64,000 nucleotides of DNA from Actinomadura hallensis (GTDB lineage: Bacteria; Actinomycetota; Actinomycetes; Streptosporangiales; Streptosporangiaceae), in assembly GCF_006716765.1 (NCBI RefSeq), contig NZ_VFPO01000001.1:5828001-5892000 (forward strand), written 5' to 3'. A program made the position numbers and the translations under genes. The notes under the pieces are model-generated. The model was not told where the DNA came from. It searched no databases and was given only the letters and a program-made list of their open reading frames with translations. Below, in pieces: positions 36,842 to 44,825 of the stretch (its first letter is position 1; each line of letters opens with the position of its first letter).

Positions 36842-38293
36842 TCAAGACTGGTCGAGCCCCTGGATGACGGCCCGCGCCACCTCGACCGCGCCGTCGGTGG
36901 CGGCGCCGGAGGACAGCGGGTCGCCGTCGTTGGAGCCCGAGTAGTGGATGGTGATGAGGACGTTGCCCAGGCGGACGTTGCCGATCGCCTCGGCCGAGCC
37001 CTGCCCCTTGTCGACGCTGTAGACGACGTAGCCGTCGTCGCCGACGTCGTCGAGGCGCTTCTTCTCGGTGAGCTTCTGGCCGGCCAGGAGCGACTCGCCG
37101 GACTCGTCGGCGGAGCGCTCGGAGGCGAACGTGGCGCTGGCGGTGTCGGTCGCCGTCCTGCCGTTCGCGGCGGCGATCGCGCGCAGCTCGACCGTGAGCT
37201 GCCGCTTGTTCTTGCCCGTGTAGGCGCCCCACACGCACTGGTTCTGCCGGTCACTGCTCTGGTAGTTGTCGGCCTCGGTGCGCTCGGAGCCGGGCGCCAG
37301 CTTGTCTATGACGTCCTGGCCGACGATCGTGCAGGAGTCGGGGACGGCCGAGCGCTCGCCCTTCGACGTCGGGGAGCCGCCGGTGGCGCTGCCGACGACC
37401 TGGCCGCCGCCGTCATCGTCGTCGCCCGCGCCGACGCCGCTCAGGACGACGAACGCGGCGAGGACGCACACGGCGATCGCGGCGGCCGCCCCGCCGAGGA
37501 CGACGGCCCAGCGCCTGCCGTCGCGGCGGTCGCGCACGACCCGGTGGCTGCCGGTGCGGTACCCGCCGCCGGTCCTGGACGTGCCGCCGCCCGAGCGGTA
37601 CGCGCCACCGGACCGGTACCCGCCGCTGTCGGTGCGGTAGCCGCCGCTCTCCGCGCGGTAGCCGCCGGAGTCCCGGTCGTACTCGCCGCTGCCGGTCCCG
37701 GTCTGGTAGGGGCCGGTCTCCCTCTGGTAGGGGCCGCTGCCGGTCCGGCCGGAGCGCCGGCCGCCGGTGTCGTGCCCGCCGGTCGGGTAGCCGCCGCCCG
37801 CCTCGGAGTCGCGGCCGTAACCGCCGGACCGGCGGCCGGCCCCGCGGCCCGCGGACTCGAGGTCGCTCGACCCGTAGCCGCCCGAGCCGTAACCTCCCGA
37901 GCCGTAACCTCCCGACCCGTATCCACCCGAGCCGGAGCCCCCGGACCCGTATCCGCCCGACTCGTACGCGCCGGACCCGTACCCGCCCGTCTCGAGCCCG
38001 CTCGTCTCGTAGCCGCCGGACCCGTAACCTCCCGACCCGTATCCGCCCGGCGCGCGGCCACCGGCCGGCTCGGAACCGCCGGACGGGTAGCCGCCGGACC
38101 CGTACCCGGCGGCCGGGTACCCGCCCGTCCCGTAGCCGCCCGGCTCCGGGGAACGGCGGGCTTGCTGGTAGGGCGCGTACTCGTCGGAGCCCGCACCGTA
38201 GCCACCGCCGTCCCGCCGGTAACCGCCGTTCCGGCCACCGTCCGAACCGCGGTAGCTGTCGCGGTGACCACCGCTGCCATGGCTACCGTTCAC
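36842..38293 (-). CDS. Gly/Tyr-rich single-pass membrane protein with external domain
   Basis: A protein of about 483 residues. The first 260 or so, on the cytosolic side, are of low complexity, dominated by GGYGSGG and GGYRTDS-type repeats with Arg. One membrane segment follows at about 260-283 (VVLGGAAAAIAVCVLAAFVV). Then comes an external domain of about 190 residues with two Cys (PDSCTIVGQ, NQCVWGAY), resembling DUF3558-like domains. The GTG at 38293 is preferred because AGGAG lies nine bases upstream; ATG at 38365 is possible but lacks a ribosome site. It lies between tsaE and tsaB, not a usual place. No function is known. Confidence 0.75.
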   Translation of the reverse strand: MNGSHGSGGHRDSYRGSDGGRNGGYRRDGGGYGAGSDEYAPYQQARRSPEPGGYGTGGYPAAGYGSGGYPSGGSEPAGGRAPGGYGSGGYGSGGYETSGLETGGYGSGAYESGGYGSGGSGSGGYGSGGYGSGGYGSGGYGSSDLESAGRGAGRRSGGYGRDSEAGGGYPTGGHDTGGRRSGRTGSGPYQRETGPYQTGTGSGEYDRDSGGYRAESGGYRTDSGGYRSGGAYRSGGGTSRTGGGYRTGSHRVVRDRRDGRRWAVVLGGAAAAIAVCVLAAFVVLSGVGAGDDDDGGGQVVGSATGGSPTSKGERSAVPDSCTIVGQDVIDKLAPGSERTEADNYQSSDRQNQCVWGAYTGKNKRQLTVELRAIAAANGRTATDTASATFASERSADESGESLLAGQKLTEKKRLDDVGDDGYVVYSVDKGQGSAEAIGNVRLGNVLITIHYSGSNDGDPLSSGAATDGAVEVARAVIQGLDQS

Positions 38294-38423
38294 CGGATCC
38301 CACTCCTGCTGACGGAAATCGATATGTCGTGAAGGTGTGGCTCGTTCCGGCAAAGAGTACGACATGTAGCCGCAAAGTGGCCCATCCCGACTTGCAAAAA
38401 GCGGAGAAGTTGTCCGAACCCAG

Positions 38424-38894
38424 TCAGTCCGGGCCGAGTTCCAGGTCGGACCAGCGATGACCGGCCCCGACGATCCTTACTTCGCGCTCGTCTCCCGGGC
38501 CGTCCCCGCGCGAAATGATCACTTCCAAACGGTCATCCGAGAGCCCCTCCGCCAACCCTTCTCCCCACTCGATGATCGTCACCGATTCGTCGAGTGACGC
38601 GTCGAGATCAAGGTCGTCCAACTCCGCGAAACCGCCGAGCCGGTAGGCGTCCACGTGCACCAGCGGGGGGCCGCCGCACAGCGACGGATGGACCCTCGCG
38701 ATCACGAAGGTGGGGGACGTGACCGGCCCCCGCACCTTCAGTCCCTCGCCGATGCCCTGGGTCAGCGTCGTCTTGCCCGCGCCGAGCTCCCCCGTCAGCA
38801 CGACCAGGTCGCCGGGACGGAGCAGGCCGGCCAGGCGAACGCCCAGGTCGCGCATGTCCTCCGCGGTCGGGACGGTGACCGAGATCACATTCAC
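38424..38894 (-). CDS. tsaE: tRNA t6A biosynthesis ATPase TsaE
   Basis: A 156-residue P-loop ATPase with Walker A GELGAGKTTLTQG at residues 35-47, the TSPTFVI motif and VHVDAYRL. TsaE drives turnover of the TsaBD complex in t6A synthesis. The GTG at 38894 overlaps the stop of the upstream hydrolase (GTGA). Confidence 0.95.
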   Translation of the reverse strand: MNVISVTVPTAEDMRDLGVRLAGLLRPGDLVVLTGELGAGKTTLTQGIGEGLKVRGPVTSPTFVIARVHPSLCGGPPLVHVDAYRLGGFAELDDLDLDASLDESVTIIEWGEGLAEGLSDDRLEVIISRGDGPGDEREVRIVGAGHRWSDLELGPD

Positions 38895-39958
38895 GCGGTG
38901 CGCTCCTTCTGCCGTCCGGGGCCGACGCGCTCGACCAGCCTGCGCAGGCCCCCGGTCACCACGCCCGGGTACTCCAGCGGCAGGACGTGCCCGGCCTCCT
39001 CCACCTCCACCAGCTCCGCGTCCGGGAGCGCCTCGGCGATGCGGCGCGAGTGCACGGCGGGGGTCAGCCGGTCCGCCCCGCCGGCGAGCACCAGCGTCGG
39101 CACGTTCCCGAGGACGCCGAGGCAGGCCACCTTGTCGTGCGCCATCAGCGCCGGGTAGAACTCGGCGATCACGTCGATCGGGGTCGCCCTGATCATCTGC
39201 TCCAGGAAGCCGACCACGGTGGGGCTGACGTGCTTGTCGGCGAACGCCATCTTCCGCGTGACGACGAACGCCAGGTCCGAGCCCAGCCCGCGGGCGCGCT
39301 CCACCAGCTCGGCGCGGCGGCCCAGCCCGGCCAGCGTCCGCGGCGCCAGCGGCCGGACGATCTTCGCCAGCACCATCGGCAGCCCGAGCGTCATCTCCGC
39401 CAGGTCGCCGCAGGACGTGTTGATCAGCGCGACCCCGGCCACCTGCCGGTCGAACAGCTCGGGATGCCGGTCCGCCAGCGCCATGATCGACATTCCGCCC
39501 ATGGAGTGCCCGACGAGCACGACGCGGCGGTTCTTGCGGACCGTGGCCTTCAGCACGGCGTACAGGTCGTCGCCGGTCTGCTCGATCGTCGCGTTCAGCG
39601 GGTCGCTGCGCCCCGAACGGCCGTGGCTGCGCTGGTCCCAGAACACCATCCGCACCGACCCCCGCAGGTCACGGCGCTGGTAGTGCCAGGAGTGGAGGTT
39701 CAGCGTGTAGCCGTGGCAGAACACCACGGTCAGGGGGGCGTCGTCGGGGCCGTCCACCTCGACGTGCAGCGGCAGGCCGTCGTCGGCGTGCACGGTCGTC
39801 TCCCGCCCGCGCAGCCGGCCGAAGGGCTCGTCGGCGTCCGGGTCCGGGCGCAGCCGGATCCGCCCGACCACGAGGCGGCGCGCGCCGACGGCGGCGCCGA
39901 CCCCCGCGCCCGCCACGGCGCCGGCGATACCGAGCCTGCGCCTGCTCCTGCTGTCCAT
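38891..39958 (-). CDS. Alpha/beta hydrolase
   Basis: A 355-residue alpha/beta-hydrolase with a hydrophobic N-terminus (residues about 10-30) that may anchor it or act as a signal. The oxyanion HG is in VVFCHGYTLN, the nucleophile elbow is GHSMGG, and the catalytic His is near the C-terminus in EEAGHVLPLEYP. Substrate unknown. It lies 9 bp after alr and overlaps tsaE, a placement seen in related actinomycetes. Confidence 0.88.
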   Translation of the reverse strand: MDSRSRRRLGIAGAVAGAGVGAAVGARRLVVGRIRLRPDPDADEPFGRLRGRETTVHADDGLPLHVEVDGPDDAPLTVVFCHGYTLNLHSWHYQRRDLRGSVRMVFWDQRSHGRSGRSDPLNATIEQTGDDLYAVLKATVRKNRRVVLVGHSMGGMSIMALADRHPELFDRQVAGVALINTSCGDLAEMTLGLPMVLAKIVRPLAPRTLAGLGRRAELVERARGLGSDLAFVVTRKMAFADKHVSPTVVGFLEQMIRATPIDVIAEFYPALMAHDKVACLGVLGNVPTLVLAGGADRLTPAVHSRRIAEALPDAELVEVEEAGHVLPLEYPGVVTGGLRRLVERVGPGRQKERTA

Positions 39959-39967
39959 AAGCGCCCC

Positions 39968-41092
39968 CTACAGCGCCCCTCCCGTGTACGTCCTCGGTAC
40001 CCGGGACCCGATCCGGGTGACGATCTCGTAGGAGATCGTTCCCAGCGCCTCCGCCCACTCCTGGGCGGTCGGCTCTCCCCGGTCGCCCGGCCCGAACAGG
40101 ACGATCTCGTCCCCCGCCGCGAGGGCGTCGTCGCCAACGTCGATGACGAACTGGTCCATGCAGACCCGCCCGGCGATCGTCCGGCGCCGCCCGCCCGCGA
40201 GGACCTGCAGCAGGTTGGACCCGTGCCGGGGGACGCCGTCCCCGTACCCCGCGGGCACGACGACGAGGGTCGTGTCCCGTTCGGTGTGGTATGTGTGACC
40301 GTACGACACTCCGGAACCTGCTGGGACACGCTTGACCAGCGCGGCTGCCGCGACGAGGGTCATCGCGGGCCGCAGCCCGAAGGCGCCGACCGACGGGACG
40401 GGCGTCAGCCCGTACACGGCGATCCCGGGGCGGACGAGGTCGAACCGCGCCTCCGGCAGCGTCAGCGTGGCCGCCGAGTTCGCCATGTGCCGGACCTCGA
40501 ACCGGGCCCCCGCCTTCTCGGCGTAGCCGACCATCTCGGTGAACGCGTCGATCTGCGCGGCGATCGACGGGTGGCCCGGCTCGTCCGCGCAGGCGAAGTG
40601 CGACATCACCCCCACGACCCGCACCTGCCCCGTCGCCTCGGCCTTCAGCGCCGCGTCGACGAGCGCCTCCCACTCGCGGCCCCGCACCCCGCCGCGGGAC
40701 ATGCCGGTGTCGGCCTTCAGGTGGATCCGCGCCGGGCGGCCCACCCGTTCCGCGGCCCGGACGACCTCGTCCAGCAGCCATCCGGCGCCCACGGTCAGGT
40801 CGATGTCACGGGCGACGGCGTCCTCGTACGGTTCGCCGGGGACTCCGACGCAGACCAGCGTCCGGACGGTGATGCCCGCGTCCCGCAGGCGCAGCGCCTC
40901 GGCGAGCTTCGCGACGCCCAGCCAGGACGCCCCGCCCGCCAGCGCGGCACGCGCGGCCTCGACCAGCCCGTGCCCGTAGGCCTCGGCCTTGACCATGGCC
41001 ATGACCGCGGCGCCCCCCGCGCGTTCGCGCAGCAGGCCGATGTTGTCGCCGATGGCGTCGAGATCGACGCGCGCCTCCGCCGGAACCCTCAT
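39968..41092 (-). CDS. alr: Alanine racemase
   Basis: A 374-residue fold-type III PLP enzyme making D-alanine for peptidoglycan. The PLP lysine lies in MAMVKAEAYGHG; the opposing catalytic Tyr is in SGVSYGHTYH. The ATG at 41092 gives the usual short lead (MRVPAEARVDLDAIGDNI); an ATG at 41122 would add ten residues. It stands upstream of the hydrolase and tsaE in a likely operon with nnr. Confidence 0.95.
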   Translation of the reverse strand: MRVPAEARVDLDAIGDNIGLLRERAGGAAVMAMVKAEAYGHGLVEAARAALAGGASWLGVAKLAEALRLRDAGITVRTLVCVGVPGEPYEDAVARDIDLTVGAGWLLDEVVRAAERVGRPARIHLKADTGMSRGGVRGREWEALVDAALKAEATGQVRVVGVMSHFACADEPGHPSIAAQIDAFTEMVGYAEKAGARFEVRHMANSAATLTLPEARFDLVRPGIAVYGLTPVPSVGAFGLRPAMTLVAAAALVKRVPAGSGVSYGHTYHTERDTTLVVVPAGYGDGVPRHGSNLLQVLAGGRRRTIAGRVCMDQFVIDVGDDALAAGDEIVLFGPGDRGEPTAQEWAEALGTISYEIVTRIGSRVPRTYTGGAL

Positions 41093-41256
41093 GAAAACCC
41101 AGTCTGCCGCCCCGGCGGCCATGACCGGAGCACATCGCCCTGCTCACGGCCGGTCCGGCGCCTCACGTCATCCCCCCTGGGGCGCACGGCGCGCCCCCTA
41201 TCCCCTATGGACGTATATGCCCACCACAGGGTTCAGTCTCGCCGGGACGGGCGCGG

Positions 41257-42729
41257 TCAGAGGCTCCGGAAGGCCGCGGGAAGGGCATCGATCACGTCCG
41301 CGGCCGAGATGGGCGATTCTTCCCCGGGGTCGGGCGCGGACGCCAGGCGGGCGGCCAGGCCGTGCAGGTAGGCGCCGGCGGCGGCCGCGTCCATGGCGGA
41401 CATCCCGCCCGCGAGGAGCGCGCCGATCAGCCCGGACAGCACGTCCCCCGTCCCGGCCGTCGCCAGCCGCGGCGTCCCGGTCGGGTTCACCCGGACGGGC
41501 CGGTCCGGCTCGGCCACCAGGGTCGTGGAGCCCTTGAGCAGGACGGTGGCCGACAGCTCCTCGGCGGCGCGGCGGACGTGCTCCAGCCGGCGCGCCTCGA
41601 TGGCCTCGCGGTCGGCCCGGATGAGACGGGACAGCTCCCCGGCGTGGGGCGTGAGGACGGTCGGGGCGGCGCGGCGCAGCAGGTCGCGGCGGCGGGACAG
41701 CACGGTGAGCCCGTCGGCGTCCACGAGGGCGGGCAGCTCGGTCGTGAGGACGGCCTCCAGCAGCGACTCCGCCGCCTTGCCCGTGCCGAGGCCGGGCCCG
41801 ACGACCCACGCCTGGACGCGCCCGATGCGTTCGAGGACCCCGGGGTCGTGGGGACCCGGCTCGATGACCGTGGTGACGGCCTCGGGCCAGCGCTGCCGGA
41901 CGAGCTCGACCGGGCGGGCGACGGAGGCGAAGCGCACCATGCCGGCGCCGCCCCGGACCGCGCCTCCCGCGGTGAGGACGGCCGCGCCGGTGAACGCGTC
42001 GCCCCCGGCGATGATCCCCACGACGCCGCGGCGGTACTTGTCGGACTCGGGCCCCGGCTCGGGAGGCTGCACGTCCTCGTGCCGGGCGGCGACGACGTCC
42101 GGGTCGGGCAGGTCCGGGCCGAGCCCGATGTCGACCAGTTCGACCACACCGCAGTAGGACGCGCCCGGATCGATCAGAAGCCCCGGCTTGTACGTCCCGA
42201 AGGTGACGGTGACGTCGGCGTGGACGGCGGCGCCCTCCACGCGGCCGGTGCTCGCGTCGACCCCGCTGGGGACGTCGCAGGCGACGACGAGGCCGGGGGC
42301 CTCCGACGCGAGCGCGGCGTAACGCGCGTGGGGCTCGCGGAGGCCGCCGGTCCCGCCGATGCCGGTGAGGCCGTCGATGATCAGGTCGGCGGCGCCGATG
42401 GCGGCCGCGGCCTCGTCGTCCCGCAGGACGCGGCCGCCGCCCGCCAGCAGGGCCGCCAGGCCCCCGGGGTGGATCTTCGAGCCCGCCTGGACGGCGTGGA
42501 CCCGGGCGCCGCGCCGGGCGAGCCTGGCGCCCGCGTAGAGGGCGTCGCCTCCGTTGTCCCCGCCGCCGACGAGGAGCACGACCCTCGACCCGTACACGGC
42601 GGGCATGACCCGGGCGCAGACGGACGCGAGCCCGGCGGCCGCGCGCTGCATCAGGGTTCCCTCCGGCAGCCGGGCCATCAGGGCCCGCTCGGCCTCCCGC
42701 ACCTTGCCGACCTCGTGCGCGCACCTCAT
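41257..42729 (-). CDS. nnr: Bifunctional NAD(P)H-hydrate epimerase / ADP-dependent dehydratase
   Basis: A 490-residue fusion. The N-terminal YjeF_N epimerase shows LLVGGGDNGGDALYAGA and CDVPSGVDASTG; the C-terminal YjeF_C ribokinase-like dehydratase shows VLTPHAGELSRL and GTGDVLSGLIGALLAGG. It repairs NADHX/NADPHX formed by spontaneous hydration. The ATG at 42729 has GGGGAG seven bases upstream. It is probably the first gene of the alr-tsaE-tsaD run. Confidence 0.94.
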   Translation of the reverse strand: MRCAHEVGKVREAERALMARLPEGTLMQRAAAGLASVCARVMPAVYGSRVVLLVGGGDNGGDALYAGARLARRGARVHAVQAGSKIHPGGLAALLAGGGRVLRDDEAAAAIGAADLIIDGLTGIGGTGGLREPHARYAALASEAPGLVVACDVPSGVDASTGRVEGAAVHADVTVTFGTYKPGLLIDPGASYCGVVELVDIGLGPDLPDPDVVAARHEDVQPPEPGPESDKYRRGVVGIIAGGDAFTGAAVLTAGGAVRGGAGMVRFASVARPVELVRQRWPEAVTTVIEPGPHDPGVLERIGRVQAWVVGPGLGTGKAAESLLEAVLTTELPALVDADGLTVLSRRRDLLRRAAPTVLTPHAGELSRLIRADREAIEARRLEHVRRAAEELSATVLLKGSTTLVAEPDRPVRVNPTGTPRLATAGTGDVLSGLIGALLAGGMSAMDAAAAGAYLHGLAARLASAPDPGEESPISAADVIDALPAAFRSL

Positions 42730-42976
42730 CCGCGGCTCCCCAAGTCGATCACACACTTAGCGTGCCACGCGGAGGCGGCTCCCAAGCGTCCCCGTCGGCG
42801 ACCGCCCCGCGACCCGCCCGACTTGTACATTTTTCTGCAACTTTCGGTGCCAGATGCGGGACCGAATCACCGGCCGTAGAATCTTGTTCATCCGGTCCGA
42901 CGCATGCGCACTGCGGCGCTTCGGCGCGGCAGCATGCGCCCAGATCAGTCCGCCCGGGACTGGAGAGGCCCCATCG

Positions 42977-43837
42977 ATGAGCACTTCCCGCGGTCCCTCC
43001 GTCCGGCAACGGCGGCTGGCCGCCGAGCTCCGGAGGCTGCGCGAACGCAAGGGGCTCACGGGCGACGAGGTCGCCGAGCGCCTGGCGTGGTCGACCGCCA
43101 AGGTGAGCCGCATCGAGAACGCGCGGACCGGCGCGAAGATCGGCGACGTCCGCCGCCTCCTCGACCTCTACGAGATCGACGGCTCCCGCCGCGACGACCT
43201 GATCTCCCTCGCCCACGACGCCGCCCAGCGCGGCTGGTGGGAGGACTACCGCGACCTCCCCAGCGAACTGGCCGACTTCATCGCCCTGGAGTCCGAGGCG
43301 ACGGCCGTCAGGGAATGGGGCAGCACCGTCTTCCCGGGGCTGCTGCAGACCGAGAGCTACGCGCGCCACGTGATCGGCGGCTGGAGCGACCTCGCCACCC
43401 TGCCGCCGCAGGAACTGGAACGCCGGCTGGAGGTGCGAATGCGGCGGCGCGAGCTGCTGCACAAGGCGCATCCGCTGGAACTGTCGGCGGTTCTCGACGA
43501 AGCGGTTCTGCAACGCCGTATCGGGGACCAGAAGGTGATGCGGGAGCAGCTCGAACATCTGTGCCGGATGACCGAGCTGCCGAACGTGACGGTGCAGATC
43601 CTGCCTTTGGACGCGGCGCACTCTGTGCTTGCCGAGTCCTTTATCCTTCTGGAATTCTCACCGGTGCACGACATCCTTTTCCCTGATATCGTGCACACCG
43701 AATCCCTGACAATCAGCCACTTCGCGGACGAGGCTGTCACCCATATGTACAGGCTCGCCTATTCAAGCCTGGCCGACCAGGCCTTGGACACCACCGAATC
43801 ACGGCGGCGCATCATCGAGGCCAGAGACGCCTGGTGA
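42977..43837 (+). CDS. HTH (XRE) regulator with DUF5753, WhiJ-like (second copy)
   Basis: A 286-residue regulator: HTH at residues about 12-65 (LRERKGLTGDEVAERLAWS, then KVSRIENARTG) and a DUF5753 domain (STVFPGLLQTESYARHVI, LDEAVLQRRIG). GGAGAGG precedes the ATG. Two DUF397 genes follow on the same strand. No HATPase gene is adjacent, unlike the 18.4-19.7 kb copy. Confidence 0.9.
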   Translation: MSTSRGPSVRQRRLAAELRRLRERKGLTGDEVAERLAWSTAKVSRIENARTGAKIGDVRRLLDLYEIDGSRRDDLISLAHDAAQRGWWEDYRDLPSELADFIALESEATAVREWGSTVFPGLLQTESYARHVIGGWSDLATLPPQELERRLEVRMRRRELLHKAHPLELSAVLDEAVLQRRIGDQKVMREQLEHLCRMTELPNVTVQILPLDAAHSVLAESFILLEFSPVHDILFPDIVHTESLTISHFADEAVTHMYRLAYSSLADQALDTTESRRRIIEARDAW

Positions 43838-43876
43838 GGATCCGCGAAGGGGCTCAACCTTTGTGAAAGGCACCGA

Positions 43877-44098
43877 GTGTCCCCTTTCGCCACTCCTGCT
43901 CCGCAATGGAGGAGAAGCGCCCATTGCGGGGCGAGCAACACGTGCGTCGAAGTCGCCACATTGGACGCTTCGTCCCAATTCATTGGGACGCGGGACGCCA
44001 AAGACGGCATGCACGGACCGGTCCTGTCGTTCTCCCGCCGAGAGTGGCGGGAGTTCGTCGGACGAGCCAAGAAGGGCGAGTTCGATTTGCGCCGATGA
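43877..44098 (+). CDS. DUF397 protein (second locus, copy a)
   Basis: A 73-residue DUF397 protein (WRRSAHCGASNTCVEVA and a closing WREFVGRAKKGEFD). The GTG at 43877 has AAAGG upstream. It lies 39 bp after the HTH/DUF5753 gene and is likely co-transcribed, acting as its partner. A hairpin at 44156-44184 follows. Confidence 0.85.
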   Translation: MSPFATPAPQWRRSAHCGASNTCVEVATLDASSQFIGTRDAKDGMHGPVLSFSRREWREFVGRAKKGEFDLRR

Positions 44099-44155
44099 AA
44101 CGCGGCTACGGCCCCGCCCACGCCCGATGAGGGCGCGGTAGGGCGCCGCGGTGGA

Positions 44156-44184
44156 CGAGCCGGGTCCACGCCGGACTCGGCTCG
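44156..44184. terminator. Hairpin after the first DUF397 gene
   Basis: Arms 44156-44167 and 44173-44184 pair at 11 of 12 positions (CGAGCCGGGTCC with GGACTCGGCTCG, one T-G wobble) around a five-base loop, 57 bp past the DUF397 stop. It probably ends or attenuates the HTH-DUF397 transcript. Confidence 0.6.
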
Positions 44185-44345
44185 CTGCCCCTCACAACTG
44201 GAACTCAGGGTCTTCCTCGTCCCTCCTGACACCCGCGCATCGCACTGACCGCAGGTGATCAGGAGTTTTTTGTGATCTTGTTACCTTGTGCTTGGCACCG
44301 GCAGCGCAGCCGTTCGGCAATGCAACTCTCAAGGCAGGAGCCGGC

Positions 44346-44555
44346 ATGGGTTCGCACGAAGAGACACCGCCCGACCGATGGAGGAGAAGCGTCCGCTGCG
44401 GCGCGAGCAATGGATGCGTGGAGGTCGCCCGCCTGGACGACGGCGCGATTCACGTGCGGGACACCGAGGACACCCTCGCGCGCCTGGCGTTCGGCCCCGA
44501 TGAATGGCGCAGGTTCACCGACGACGCCAAGGAGGGCCGCTTCGACAACCCCTGA
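44346..44555 (+). CDS. DUF397 protein (second locus, copy b)
   Basis: A 69-residue DUF397 protein (RWRRSVRCGASNGCVEVA, FGPDEWRRFTDDAKEGRFDN), clearly paralogous to the preceding one; the shared block WRRSxxCGASNxCVEVA suggests a tandem duplication. The ATG at 44346 has AGGAG five bases upstream. The hairpin between the copies suggests it may have its own promoter. Confidence 0.85.
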   Translation: MGSHEETPPDRWRRSVRCGASNGCVEVARLDDGAIHVRDTEDTLARLAFGPDEWRRFTDDAKEGRFDNP

Positions 44556-44727
44556 AACAATCTCCGAAAATTGCACCTGGCCTGAGAATCTCAGACCGGG
44601 TGAGAATTGCACTCGACAGCCAATGGAAGTGTTCCGCGAGCTCCGCACCGAATGATTTCACGCGCCAGGGCGGCGACGCTCGACGAATTTCCGTCCGTGA
44701 TCGCGCCTTGACCGTTCACAACGCCGC

Positions 44728-44764
44728 GCGGACGCCCCCCGCCGTCAAGCGGAGGGGCGTCCGC
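44728..44764. terminator. Bidirectional terminator between DUF397 and glmS
   Basis: GCGGACGCCCC (44728-44738) pairs with GGGGCGTCCGC (44754-44764), with a further inner CCGC/GCGG stem and a six-base loop. It lies between convergent genes, 62 bp past the glmS stop. Confidence 0.8.
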
Positions 44765-44825
44765 ACCGGTCATCGTGACGCAGCGAAAGAACGCGGCGAA
44801 AGCCGGCCCGGCGGCCTGCCCGGGG

